Source of the DNA: Gilliamella sp. wkB178
GTDB taxonomy: Bacteria > Pseudomonadota > Gammaproteobacteria > Enterobacterales > Orbaceae
Direction: 5' to 3'
Length of the DNA: 64,000 nt
Assembly (NCBI RefSeq): GCF_001690705.1
Contig: NZ_LZGK01000013.1
Coordinates: 434,001-498,000 of the forward strand
Position 1 is the first letter of the stretch. Each line of letters starts with the position of its first letter. The position numbers and the translations under genes are program-made. The notes below the pieces were generated by a model that saw only the letters and a program-made list of their open reading frames with translations, did no database searches and had not been told where the DNA came from. This document shows positions 8,912 to 17,560 of this stretch, piece by piece.

Positions 8912-9831
8912 TGGAACAATCTCATAATCCGGATGATTGTTTATTGACTCAACCTGTAGAACATTTTTTAAATTATCTAAAATCTGAAAAACAGCTTAGT
9001 TTAAACACTCAAATTAATTATCGACGTCAGCTGTATGCTTTAATTGTTTTGGCTAAAGAGGTTGAGATCAATCGGTGGCAGGATTTAGATTCATCGGCGG
9101 TTAGATTATTAATCAGTCGGAGTAAACGTAACGGCTTACAAGCTAAAAGTTTAGCCTTAAGGCTTTCCTCATTGCGTAGTTTTTGTGATTGGATGGTAAG
9201 AAATGAGCAACTTTCCGCTAATCCTGCGCGTGGCGTATTAAATCCTAAACAAGGGCAGCACCTACCTAAAAATATCGATGTTGATCAGATTAATCAATTA
9301 CTTAATATAGAATATAATGATCCATTATCTGTACGCGATAGAACTATGCTTGAAGTTATGTATGGATCGGGGCTCCGTCTTTCTGAATTAGTTAATCTTA
9401 ATTGTCGAGAGTTAAACTTGATTGATGGTGAAATTCGCGTAATGGGAAAAGGTAATAAAGAACGCAAGTTACCATTGGGGCGAGAAGCGATTAAATGGAT
9501 TAATCATTGGTTATCAATGCGAGACTTTTTGGTGCCTCAAGATGATGCATTGTTTATTTCCAAATTAGGTAAACGAATATCGCCACGTAATGTAGAAAAA
9601 AGATTTGCTCAATGGGGAGTAAAACAAGGCTTGAGTGTACACGTGCATCCACATAAATTACGCCATTCTTTTGCAACCCATATGCTAGAATCAAGTGGTG
9701 ATTTAAGGGCGGTACAAGAATTATTAGGTCATGCAGACTTATCCACCACCCAAGTTTATACTCACTTAGATTTTTCACATTTATCTGAAGTTTATGATTC
9801 TGCTCATCCAAGAGCTAAAAGAGGAAAATAG
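8911..9831 (+). CDS. xerC: Tyrosine recombinase XerC
   Basis: Site-specific recombinase that works with XerD at dif to resolve chromosome dimers. The 306 residues contain an N-terminal SAM-like core-binding domain and a C-terminal catalytic domain with all six catalytic residues: Arg156, Lys180, His248, Arg251, His274 and nucleophile Tyr283 (in [12 protein letters not shown] and [14 protein letters not shown]). These sit eight residues beyond their E. coli counterparts. It starts at the last base of the yigA stop, and yigB follows after two bases. Confidence 0.97.
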   Translation: MEQSHNPDDCLLTQPVEHFLNYLKSEKQLSLNTQINYRRQLYALIVLAKEVEINRWQDLDSSAVRLLISRSKRNGLQAKSLALRLSSLRSFCDWMVRNEQLSANPARGVLNPKQGQHLPKNIDVDQINQLLNIEYNDPLSVRDRTMLEVMYGSGLRLSELVNLNCRELNLIDGEIRVMGKGNKERKLPLGREAIKWINHWLSMRDFLVPQDDALFISKLGKRISPRNVEKRFAQWGVKQGLSVHVHPHKLRHSFATHMLESSGDLRAVQELLGHADLSTTQVYTHLDFSHLSEVYDSAHPRAKRGK

Positions 9832-9833
9832 TA

Positions 9834-10547
9834 ATGCATTTTTATCGGGCAATTGACAGTATTAAAGCCATCACTTTTGATCTTGACGATACTTTATACA
9901 ACAATAGTATGATCGTTGAACGTGCCGAAGATAAGCTCATAAAACAACTGCAACAAAATGCTCAATTACAAGACCTGACATTAGCAAGCTTTCATGCTGA
10001 AAAAAAATCATTATTGGACAGTAATCCCGAAATTTACCATGATGTTATTGTTTGGCGAACAGAAACAATAAAATCCCTATTAATTAAGGCTAAAATTCCA
10101 ACTATACAAATTCCTAATATTATTGACGAATCTCTAGCAACTTTTAATTTTTGGCGGCATCAAATGCAAGTTCCGCAAGCTACTCATACTTTATTAACCA
10201 AATTAGCTGCTAAATATCCTTTAGCAGTTATTACTAATGGTAATGTAGAGATAGCAAAAATTGGTTTAGATGACTATTTTCAATTTTCATTAAGGGGTGG
10301 TGTAAATGGACGTTCAAAGCCTTTTCCAGAAATCTTTGCATTAGCTGCACAAAAATTAGCAATACCCGGTCAACAAATATTACATGTAGGTGATAATCTT
10401 TTTACGGATGTTAATGGTGCAATTAACACTGGCTTATTAACCTGTTGGTTAAATATTTTCGATCAGGATATTTTGCACCTCTCGGAAGCTAGATGTTTGC
10501 CTCATATTGAAATAAGTCAATTGCCAGAATTAGATAATCTGTTATAA
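9834..10547 (+). CDS. yigB: HAD-family flavin mononucleotide phosphatase YigB
   Basis: A 237-residue haloacid dehalogenase-like hydrolase. Motif I is FDLDDTLYNN, motif II is AVITNGN, and the motif III/IV region includes SKPFPEIF and HVGDNLFTDVNGA. E. coli YigB dephosphorylates FMN in riboflavin metabolism, and the xerC-yigB-uvrD order is conserved. The start lies two bases after the xerC stop, indicating coupled translation. A candidate uvrD promoter overlaps its 3' end. Confidence 0.9.
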   Translation: MHFYRAIDSIKAITFDLDDTLYNNSMIVERAEDKLIKQLQQNAQLQDLTLASFHAEKKSLLDSNPEIYHDVIVWRTETIKSLLIKAKIPTIQIPNIIDESLATFNFWRHQMQVPQATHTLLTKLAAKYPLAVITNGNVEIAKIGLDDYFQFSLRGGVNGRSKPFPEIFALAAQKLAIPGQQILHVGDNLFTDVNGAINTGLLTCWLNIFDQDILHLSEARCLPHIEISQLPELDNLL

Positions 10548-10548
10548 T
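10521..10548 (+). promoter_or_regulatory. Candidate sigma-70 promoter for uvrD inside the yigB 3' end
   Basis: TTGCCA at 10521-10526 and a perfect TATAAT at 10543-10548 are separated by 16 bases. It would give uvrD a leader of about 185 bases. No SOS (LexA) box of the CTGT-N8-ACAG form was seen in 10548-10739. Confidence 0.5.
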
Positions 10549-10739
10549 CTAGCGCTCATGTATAAATAGACAGTCAATTAATATACTTACTTATATTGCA
10601 TTGAGTTAACTACCTATCTTTATGTCCCATTGAATGCTAATCAACTAAGCAGCATAGTGAAAGATAATGAGTATATTGATAATAACAAAAAAAACAAAAC
10701 CGATTAATGGTTATTCTTATCTAAATAGCTTAAGACAAA

Positions 10740-12956
10740 ATGGAAATGAATAAATTATTATTAACAGATCTGAATACTGAACAACAACAAGCCGTGGTAA
10801 CGGATAGTCAATATACCATTGTACTTGCTGGTGCCGGTAGTGGTAAAACACGAGTCTTGGTTCACCGGATTGCTTGGTTATGTCTTGAAAAAAATTACTC
10901 TCCACATTCTATTTTTGCGGTGACCTTCACCAATAAAGCAGCAATGGAAATGCAAGGCCGCATCAAATCATTAGTTGGAGAAGGGTACTCTACTGGTATG
11001 TGGGTTGGTACATTTCATGGTTTAACCAATCGTTTGTTACGTATGTTTCCTGAACAAGCTAACTTGCCAGCAAATTTTCAACTTATTGATAACGAAGATC
11101 AAAATCGTTTGATAAAGCGAATTTTTCGTGAATTACAAATAGATGAAAAGCAAAATTCGCCTAAAGAATGTGTGGCTTTTATTTCAACTCAGAAAGAAAA
11201 AGGTTTACGGCCGGATGATTTTGTTGCCGAAGATCCTAAACAAGCGATGTGGCAAAATATTTATCGCGATTATCAAGTTATTTGTGACCGTGTTGGTTAC
11301 GTGGATTTTTCCGAATTAATACTCCGTACTTATGAACTTTTATGTAGTAATGAGGAAGTTTTACATTATTGTCGGCGACGGTTTGCTAATATTTTAATTG
11401 ATGAATTTCAAGATACCAATTTAATCCAGTATCGTTTGGTTAAAAAATTAGCTGGTACCACAGCTAATGTCATGATTGTTGGTGATGATGATCAGTCCAT
11501 TTATAGTTGGCGTGGTGCCAATGCAGATAACTTACAATTATTTATAAAAGATTATCCCGATACTGAAATTGTTCGACTAGAGCAAAACTACCGCTCGACT
11601 AGTACTATTTTAGATGCCGCCAATAAATTAATTGCCAATAATAAAAAACGGTTAGGGAAAAATTTGTGGACTGATATTGGGATAGGTGAAAAAATATCAC
11701 TTTATGTTGCCTTTAATGACATAGATGAGGCTCGCTTTGTTATAGGGCAAATTATAAAACGGCATGCTGAAGGTGACCTCTATTCCAATTGTGCCATTTT
11801 GTATCGTAATAATTCGCAATCGCGTATTTTTGAAGATACATTGTTGCAAGCAGGATTACCTTATCAGATTTATGGTTCTATTCGTTTTTATGAGCGGCAA
11901 GAAGTTAAATTAGCATTATCTTATTTACGTTTACTACATGATCATAATAATGATATGGCTTTTGAAGCTACTATTAATACTCCAACACGGGGTATTGGTG
12001 ACATAACTCTAGATAAAATTAAGCTTACAGCTAAACAAAATAACATTTCATTATGGGATGCTTGTTTAATTCTTATTCAGACTAATGGATTAAATGAAAG
12101 GCAGTGTTCAGGTATTAGTCGCTTCTTAGAATTAATGGAATCGATTTATAATGAAGTCGAGTTATTACCTTTTTATAAACAACTCGGAGCAATTATTAAA
12201 TTATCTGGTGTGCAACACATGTATGAACAAGAGCCGGGAATAAAAGGGCAAGCAAAGCTAGAAAATCTTGAGGAATTAGTATCTGCTGCTGAACAATTTT
12301 ATAGTACTAACTCGGCAACCTTGATTGAAACAGAGCAAACTAGTGAAACCGGTGAGACTCTTACCTTATTGGAATCTTTTTTAGCTCATACTTCGTTAGA
12401 AAGTCGTGATGTGATTAAAGATCAAGACTCGGTGCAGTTAATGACATTACATTCAGCTAAAGGATTAGAGTTTGATAATGTTTTTATAGTTGGGCTAGAA
12501 GAAGGTATTTTTCCGACGCAACGTTCAGCACAAGAATTGGACAAAATGGAAGAAGAAAGACGTTTAGCCTATGTTGGTATTACTCGTGCTCGTAAATACC
12601 TTACGCTAACGTTATGCGAATCTAGGCGACTATATGGACGTGAGGAACGTCATTTACCTTCTCGTTTTTTAGATGAGTTACCTATCGAAAATCTAAATGA
12701 AATTAGTAACTACGGAATTAATTTAGAATACCAATATGGGCAAAAAAATGAAAACGAACGCAAAAAAACTTATAAGAAAAAAACAAGCCCGAATGATGGT
12801 TATAAATTGGGACGTAAGGTTAAACATCTTCGCTTTGGTGAAGGAACGATTGTTAACTTAGAAGGTGAAGGAGAACATCGTCGTGTGCAAATTGCTTTTG
12901 TTGATGAAGGTGTAAAATGGCTAGTGATAAAACTAGCTAATCTAACTTTACTTTAA
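10740..12956 (+). CDS. uvrD: DNA helicase II UvrD
   Basis: Superfamily 1A 3'-to-5' helicase for nucleotide excision and mismatch repair. The 738 residues compare with 720 in E. coli and contain Walker A AGAGSGKT (30-37), motif Ia FAVTFTNKAA, Walker B LIDEFQDTN (about 221), GDDDQSIYSWRGA, QNYRST, QLMTLHSAKGLEF and YVGITRAR. The C-terminal YKLGRKVKHLRFGEGTIVN domain is present. ATG 10740 was taken; an ATG six bases later is equally possible. A short inverted-repeat terminator follows. Confidence 0.96.
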   Translation: MEMNKLLLTDLNTEQQQAVVTDSQYTIVLAGAGSGKTRVLVHRIAWLCLEKNYSPHSIFAVTFTNKAAMEMQGRIKSLVGEGYSTGMWVGTFHGLTNRLLRMFPEQANLPANFQLIDNEDQNRLIKRIFRELQIDEKQNSPKECVAFISTQKEKGLRPDDFVAEDPKQAMWQNIYRDYQVICDRVGYVDFSELILRTYELLCSNEEVLHYCRRRFANILIDEFQDTNLIQYRLVKKLAGTTANVMIVGDDDQSIYSWRGANADNLQLFIKDYPDTEIVRLEQNYRSTSTILDAANKLIANNKKRLGKNLWTDIGIGEKISLYVAFNDIDEARFVIGQIIKRHAEGDLYSNCAILYRNNSQSRIFEDTLLQAGLPYQIYGSIRFYERQEVKLALSYLRLLHDHNNDMAFEATINTPTRGIGDITLDKIKLTAKQNNISLWDACLILIQTNGLNERQCSGISRFLELMESIYNEVELLPFYKQLGAIIKLSGVQHMYEQEPGIKGQAKLENLEELVSAAEQFYSTNSATLIETEQTSETGETLTLLESFLAHTSLESRDVIKDQDSVQLMTLHSAKGLEFDNVFIVGLEEGIFPTQRSAQELDKMEEERRLAYVGITRARKYLTLTLCESRRLYGREERHLPSRFLDELPIENLNEISNYGINLEYQYGQKNENERKKTYKKKTSPNDGYKLGRKVKHLRFGEGTIVNLEGEGEHRRVQIAFVDEGVKWLVIKLANLTLL

Positions 12957-12977
12957 TAATATGCAGTTCTATTTCTT

Positions 12978-13012
12978 GGGAAGTAACGTTTCAAACGGCT
13001 TCCCTTTAAAAT
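12978..13012. terminator. Hairpin between convergent uvrD and cyaY
   Basis: GGGAAG (12978-12983) pairs with CTTCCC (12999-13004), and an inner CGTT-AACG pairing lies around the loop, followed by TTTAAAATT. It probably terminates uvrD and may act in both directions. Confidence 0.5.
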
Positions 13013-13027
13013 TCTTGGTTATAACGA

Positions 13028-13339
13028 TTAAGATATAGCTTGTTCGGTCACAGCTTCCGCAAAAATTTTATCGAATGATAAGCCGGTACGATTACAAAGC
13101 CATTGATTATTTACATAATCAAAATGATACCCTTGTTTACGGGTTGCCAGCCAAATTTGTAAAAGAGGTTCTTGAGTATTAACAATAATTTTGCTGTTAT
13201 TAGGGAAGGTAACAGTAATCACATTACCATGTGTTTCATAGTCAATATCACAATCATGTTCATCAGCATAATTATCTAAAAATAATTCAATATTATTAAA
13301 GAGTTGATCAGTAATTGAATGGAATTCAGTGATATTCAT
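13028..13339 (-). CDS. cyaY: Frataxin homologue CyaY
   Basis: A 103-residue frataxin-like protein that binds iron and modulates iron-sulfur cluster assembly by the Isc system. It shows an acidic first helix (ELFLDNYADEHDCDID), VITVTFPNNSKIIVN, the conserved QEPLLQIWLATR and GYHFDY blocks, and length close to E. coli CyaY (106). It is convergent with uvrD, whereas in E. coli cyaY neighbours lptM, so the cluster has been locally rearranged. Confidence 0.93.
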   Translation of the reverse strand: MNITEFHSITDQLFNNIELFLDNYADEHDCDIDYETHGNVITVTFPNNSKIIVNTQEPLLQIWLATRKQGYHFDYVNNQWLCNRTGLSFDKIFAEAVTEQAIS

Positions 13340-13391
13340 ATATATAATCTATCTAATGAAAACAATATCAGAATAGTAGCATAAAGCGTTA

Positions 13392-13419
13392 TATTCTGCC
13401 ACAGCTTGGTGGCAGAATA
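13392..13419. terminator. Perfect 10-bp inverted repeat after the secreted protein gene
   Basis: TATTCTGCCA (13392-13401) pairs with TGGCAGAATA (13410-13419) around an eight-base loop. It is 11 bases past the stop of the reverse-strand gene at 13430 and upstream of cyaY. There is no clear T-run on either side, so it may be a 3'-end stabiliser or a weak terminator. Confidence 0.45.
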
Positions 13420-13429
13420 AATCGGGGAA

Positions 13430-13957
13430 TTAATCAGTTTTTTGTTGGTCAGCGAGTGGTAAAGAACAAGCAATAATGATAAATTGATGATCTTCATTTT
13501 TGGGTTTTGCATCTACCCAACGGTGAGGAGTATCACTACTATCAATTAATTTACCATCTGCAAAATATTTTTCAAATATTTGAATAGTACCTTTGGCTAT
13601 TTCTTTTCGATCACAATTAGCATATTGCATAACTTTTAACGATCTATAAGTTTGTTTGGGACTATTATTATCTTTAGATACTTGCTCAGGTGCAAAATTA
13701 ATTATTTCCGCGAAAACGCGAATTTTTTTATTGTAAGGATGTAAAGCTACTGAATTTTTATCAATGAATGAATAGCTAAAAACATTATCTTCTTTAGTTT
13801 TTTTAATGGGGATATATTGTTTACCAACTCTAGAATCATTTAGAATTTCATTAGTATTAGTAGTAATTAGATCATTGTTAGTTGTATTACTCGTATCTGT
13901 ATTATTACTTGACGCGGTAAAAGAAAAGAGAATCAATAATAAGCATAATTTTTTCAT
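13430..13957 (-). CDS. Secreted protein, possible surface-adhesin protein E-like domain
   Basis: A 175-residue protein with a signal peptide (MKKLCLLLILFSFTASS) and an Asn/Thr-rich stretch at about 18-40. A C-terminal domain follows with two cysteines (YANCDRK and IIIACSLP) that could pair. The pattern of a YRSL..MQYANC block, then YFADGKLIDSSDTPHRW and a terminal cysteine resembles the surface-adhesin protein E domain known from Haemophilus, but this is by eye only. Its start overlaps the stop of the upstream gene by four bases (ATGA), so the two are coupled. I do not know a function. Confidence 0.6.
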   Translation of the reverse strand: MKKLCLLLILFSFTASSNNTDTSNTTNNDLITTNTNEILNDSRVGKQYIPIKKTKEDNVFSYSFIDKNSVALHPYNKKIRVFAEIINFAPEQVSKDNNSPKQTYRSLKVMQYANCDRKEIAKGTIQIFEKYFADGKLIDSSDTPHRWVDAKPKNEDHQFIIIACSLPLADQQKTD

Positions 13958-14754
13958 TTAGATTTTCTCTCCATTATTTTGTCATTTTCGTTTATTTTAT
14001 TATCAGTGTTGGGTTGAGATGGTTGATTTTGTTGTTGTTCAACTTCTTTTTGTTTTTTTAATTTTAAAGCGTTAATCTTTTCTTGTCTTTTAGCTTCTAT
14101 ATTTTCGTATATAGGTTTCATATCAGGTCTGTTAGTATACAAGATTTCTTTAGTTATATCCCCTTGAATAGAACAAACGATACGAGTTTGATTATTGGTT
14201 ATCGGTTCTAAATAAAGTGATTTTTCTACTGTACCTTGCCTTGGAATTACCCCATCAATTGCATAAGGATTAGCTTGCCAATCATTAGTTTTATTAGTGC
14301 GATCATAAATTTGCGTATTAGCTACATAAGTTTTGGAAGTGTAAGGCATCCAATTGAGTTTATTAAATGTTTGTTTAGTTTTATCTAAATTATCGTTTAG
14401 AGTAAAACCCCAATAATAGTATTGACCATAAAAAGGAGTCTCAATAAAAATATTTTGATAGCCTGTAATAGTTAATCCCTTGTAATGAATTGGTTCTTTA
14501 AATACTACACTGTTTTTATCCTTTTTTTGTACATTTTCTACAGGAATATAGGCAACATTATCAATAGTAGCTAAATCAAAAAATTGTTTAAATGTGGTTT
14601 GGTTTTTTGCTAATTGTTGAAAAAACTGAGCATCACAGGTAAGAAAAGAGTCGATAAGTTTATCAGTAGCAGTCTCAACAGAATTATTTTGAGCTAAAGC
14701 CATGCATGGTGTAACTAACGAATAAATAAGCAACGGCAGTTTTTTTAGAAGCAT
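13954..14754 (-). CDS. Secreted protein of unknown function
   Basis: A 266-residue protein with a predicted signal peptide (residues 1-21, ending ALA before QNN). The mature part has two cysteines, in FLTCDAQFF and RIVCSIQGD, which could form a disulfide linking the two ends of the domain. The last 50 residues are charged and Gln-rich (KKQKEVEQQQNQPSQ), resembling a flexible tail. I do not recognise a family. It overlaps the next gene by four bases, so both products are probably made together and exported to the periplasm or surface. The GC content is low, like the neighbours. Confidence 0.6.
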   Translation of the reverse strand: MLLKKLPLLIYSLVTPCMALAQNNSVETATDKLIDSFLTCDAQFFQQLAKNQTTFKQFFDLATIDNVAYIPVENVQKKDKNSVVFKEPIHYKGLTITGYQNIFIETPFYGQYYYWGFTLNDNLDKTKQTFNKLNWMPYTSKTYVANTQIYDRTNKTNDWQANPYAIDGVIPRQGTVEKSLYLEPITNNQTRIVCSIQGDITKEILYTNRPDMKPIYENIEAKRQEKINALKLKKQKEVEQQQNQPSQPNTDNKINENDKIMERKSK

Positions 14755-14843
14755 AATATATTCCTAAATTCCATTAATTTTATTAGTTTTATAGATTATT
14801 TTATATGCTGTAGTGTAAAGGAATGTAAATAATAATGTCAATC

Positions 14844-15470
14844 TTAACTATGTAAATCTTCTACGAAAACTAATAAATCTCCCGTCTTAAAATTAATTTC
14901 TATTTGATCTATGATTGCTTTATTACGCAAGCTAGTTAATCCCCCAAATATTAGTGTTTTATCGGTTAAAGGATATTCAAAACCAGTAATGGTTAATCCC
15001 GTTACTTTTGGCATTGGTAGCAGCGAAATAATACAATGTTTTACATGGTTTATTATTTCATGGTGATTGGCGTAAAAAAAGTGGCAATAGTTATCATGAA
15101 AAATGATTTTATATTGGCGGTAATAATGCTTTGCTACTGAAAGGTTACCCAAAAAATGATCACTCGCATGACCTGATGCACCATAAACGGAAAATTCAGT
15201 TATCCCTTTAGATGATAAGAATAACAGTGCTTTTTCAAAATCTGTTTTACTTTGATCAGGGGTGTGAATAATCTGAATTTGTTCGGCAATGGCTTTAGTT
15301 TTATCCCAACTGTCTAAATCACCAATAATAAAATTCGGTATAATGGAAGTATGAGCTAAATAATTATGATAAGCACCATCCGTACATGCAATGTAGGTGT
15401 AGCTGTCTAAATTAGTTGGATAATATTGTGGTGGTTCACCATTTACAAAAAGCAGGGCTTTATTAGTCAT
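14844..15470 (-). CDS. thiN: Thiamine pyrophosphokinase
   Basis: A 208-residue enzyme that transfers pyrophosphate from ATP to thiamine to give thiamine diphosphate. Family motifs appear in order: IACTDGAYHNYL, FIIGDLDSWD, HTPDQSKTDFEKAL, YGASGHASDHFLGNL, and a C-terminal thiamine-binding region with GLTSLRNKA and GDLLVF. Enterobacteria such as E. coli instead use ThiK and ThiL, so this route suggests salvage of thiamine rather than full synthesis. It follows rimI by 13 bases in what looks like a holD-rimI-thiN operon. Confidence 0.85.
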   Translation of the reverse strand: MTNKALLFVNGEPPQYYPTNLDSYTYIACTDGAYHNYLAHTSIIPNFIIGDLDSWDKTKAIAEQIQIIHTPDQSKTDFEKALLFLSSKGITEFSVYGASGHASDHFLGNLSVAKHYYRQYKIIFHDNYCHFFYANHHEIINHVKHCIISLLPMPKVTGLTITGFEYPLTDKTLIFGGLTSLRNKAIIDQIEINFKTGDLLVFVEDLHS

Positions 15471-15483
15471 TATGGCTTCCTTA

Positions 15484-15936
15484 TTATAATCTTAGAGTAA
15501 AAGCCATGATAATGGCATTTTCGTAGTCACCAGTCGCGGTTGGATAATAATTTTTGCGAATAGTAATTTCATTAAAACCCAAAGAATGATACAACTTAAT
15601 TGCAGCTTGATTCGATTCGCGCACTTCTAACCAAATAGTAGAGGGAGAATTGCTTGCCATTAATCTAGAAATTAATTCATTAAGCAGATCCTTTGCCAGC
15701 CCTTGCTGCCTGAATTGAGGGTGAATGGCTATATTAAATAGGTTGGCTTCATCAGCTACTGTCTGGCAAATACAAAAACCGACTATTTGCTGATCAATGC
15801 ATATTTTGAGATTTAAATAACTCTCACCTTGGTTTGAATAAAAGATCTGTTTTGACCATGGTATTACATGGCAGAGCAGTTCTAACTGGTAAGCCTCAGC
15901 TAAATCATGTCCGTTCAGGGTGGAAATAGTTTTCAT
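15484..15936 (-). CDS. rimI: Ribosomal protein S18-alanine N-acetyltransferase RimI
   Basis: GNAT-family enzyme that acetylates the N-terminal alanine of ribosomal protein S18. The 150 residues include the acetyl-CoA-binding loop HPQFRQQGLAKDLL and the conserved IWLEVRESNQAAIKLYHSLGF and RKNYYP blocks shared with E. coli RimI. Its start lies inside the holD 3' end (32-base overlap), as expected for the conserved holD-rimI pair. Confidence 0.93.
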   Translation of the reverse strand: MKTISTLNGHDLAEAYQLELLCHVIPWSKQIFYSNQGESYLNLKICIDQQIVGFCICQTVADEANLFNIAIHPQFRQQGLAKDLLNELISRLMASNSPSTIWLEVRESNQAAIKLYHSLGFNEITIRKNYYPTATGDYENAIIMAFTLRL

Positions 15937-16312
15937 ATTGACATAACTGTTGCCAAAGTTGGCGTTTTAGTTGTGGTCTACTAGCCAGCTGTTCTAAGCT
16001 AATAGTCTGAATAGTAAGTTGATGCAGCCATGAGTCAGTTGGTTTAACATCAATAAACCAAATAACAGTTTGGATCTCGTTTGTTGGCATAATGAGTTGT
16101 GATGGCGTTAATATAATTACTTGATCTGCGCTCAATTGGATAGCTTTTAAAATATCATAATAGATTTTTTGTGTAGGCGGTTGCTTGGCCACAACAATTA
16201 AACGGATATCATCGCCTATCTGTGTTGCAATTTCACCTTTTAACACTGCTGGGTTGCGTAAAACATATTGAGTAATATTACACTGTTTTAAATACCAATC
16301 TTGTGCGTTCAT
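15905..16312 (-). CDS. holD: DNA polymerase III psi subunit HolD
   Basis: A 135-residue clamp-loader accessory protein that links SSB-bound chi to the tau/gamma complex. It is a fast-evolving family, but the N-terminal DWYLKQCNITQYVLRNPAVLKGEIA block and the C-terminal LWQQLCQYENYFHPE block are clear relatives of E. coli HolD, whose length is 137. It is divergent from rsmC by 87 bases, the E. coli arrangement, and overlaps rimI. Confidence 0.88.
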   Translation of the reverse strand: MNAQDWYLKQCNITQYVLRNPAVLKGEIATQIGDDIRLIVVAKQPPTQKIYYDILKAIQLSADQVIILTPSQLIMPTNEIQTVIWFIDVKPTDSWLHQLTIQTISLEQLASRPQLKRQLWQQLCQYENYFHPERT

Positions 16313-16399
16313 TATTGGATAGCTTTTTTATTAGGGATTAAGTTGGCTTAATTGTATAATTATGGGCTAAATTTATAAAGTTTTTTTGATTGAGGCAAT

Positions 16400-17434
16400 A
16401 TGGCAGCATACGCTTATACTCCCGCAAGTCAAGTACTTGAACGTCACCAAGATTTTTTTTGTGATAAAAATGTAATTATTGCAGGTGATATTCAAGATAG
16501 TTATCCGGCAGTTATTCCAGCAAAACATGTAAAAATTCACTGTAGTCAATTTCACACTTATTTACGTTTGCATAATAGTTCCCGAGAAACTATTTTTTCA
16601 TTTCAACCTAATGCCGAATTTTATACAGGTATGAATACCTTAATTTACTATTGGCCAAAAACCAAGAGTGAAGCACAATTTCAATTATCCTATTTATTGC
16701 ATAATATGCCTAAAGATAGTGATATTTTTATTGTTGGTGAAAACCGCACTGGTGTTAAAAGTGTTGAAGCGTTATTAACGGATTTTGGTAACATTCAAAA
16801 AATAGATAGTGCCAGGCGTTGTGGATTATACCATTTTCATGCTGATAGCCGTTTAGCGTTTGCTTTATCCGAGTGGTGGTTAAGTTATCAATTAACCATC
16901 GAAAAGCAAAAAATTGTAATTAAAAGCTTACCTGGAGTATTTAGTCAAAAAGGATTAGATGCTGGTAGTGACTTGCTATTAAACGCATTGCTAGAACATA
17001 CAGATATTATTAAAGGTTCGGTTTTAGATGTTGGCTGCGGTTCCGGTATATTGGCAACAGTAATTGGCAAATTATATCCCGATATTAAATTGACTTTATC
17101 TGATGTGAGTAGCGTCGCCATTGAATCGAGTAAGGCAACTTTAGCTTGTAATCAGGTTGAAGGGCAAGTTGCGGCTAGTGATGTTTTTTCACATTTGCAA
17201 GATAAATATCAATTAATCGTCTCTAATCCACCATTTCATGATGGCAAAGAAACTAGTTATATTGCAGTTAATTCATTGATTAAAGAAGCTAAAAAACACT
17301 TAAAACTTAATGGTTATTTATGTATTGTGGCAAATTCATTTTTACCTTATCAAACCCTATTGGATGAAACTTTTAATAAGGTAGAAGTGATCGCGCAAAC
17401 GACCAAGTTTAAAGTCTATTTAGCTAGTCACTGA
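16400..17434 (+). CDS. rsmC: 16S rRNA m2G1207 methyltransferase RsmC
   Basis: Methylates G1207 of 16S rRNA in the assembled 30S subunit. The 344 residues form two related methyltransferase-fold domains: a degenerate N-terminal half that binds substrate and a catalytic C-terminal half with the SAM-binding VLDVGCGSGIL and the active-site NPPFHDG (Asn276). Length equals that of E. coli RsmC (343). ATG 16400 has a GAGG ribosome binding site. Confidence 0.95.
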   Translation: MAAYAYTPASQVLERHQDFFCDKNVIIAGDIQDSYPAVIPAKHVKIHCSQFHTYLRLHNSSRETIFSFQPNAEFYTGMNTLIYYWPKTKSEAQFQLSYLLHNMPKDSDIFIVGENRTGVKSVEALLTDFGNIQKIDSARRCGLYHFHADSRLAFALSEWWLSYQLTIEKQKIVIKSLPGVFSQKGLDAGSDLLLNALLEHTDIIKGSVLDVGCGSGILATVIGKLYPDIKLTLSDVSSVAIESSKATLACNQVEGQVAASDVFSHLQDKYQLIVSNPPFHDGKETSYIAVNSLIKEAKKHLKLNGYLCIVANSFLPYQTLLDETFNKVEVIAQTTKFKVYLASH

Positions 17435-17471
17435 GTCAAATTATAATACCACAATGAATAACTTTTGATCA

Positions 17472-17499
17472 TTAAGTTACGGCATTGGTCGTAACTTAA
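17472..17499. terminator. Perfect 10-bp inverted repeat between convergent rsmC and hemN
   Basis: TTAAGTTACG (17472-17481) pairs with CGTAACTTAA (17490-17499) with an eight-base loop. It separates convergent genes and could end both transcripts, though no long T-run follows on either strand. Confidence 0.5.
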
Positions 17500-17560
17500 A
17501 AGGAATTACACATAAATAATTAATTTCTTAATTTGGTAGGTTAATCCAAAAACTATTGTC

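Noticed and set aside
10548-10739. SOS box in front of uvrD
   Set aside because: No CTGT-N8-ACAG motif was found in this region.
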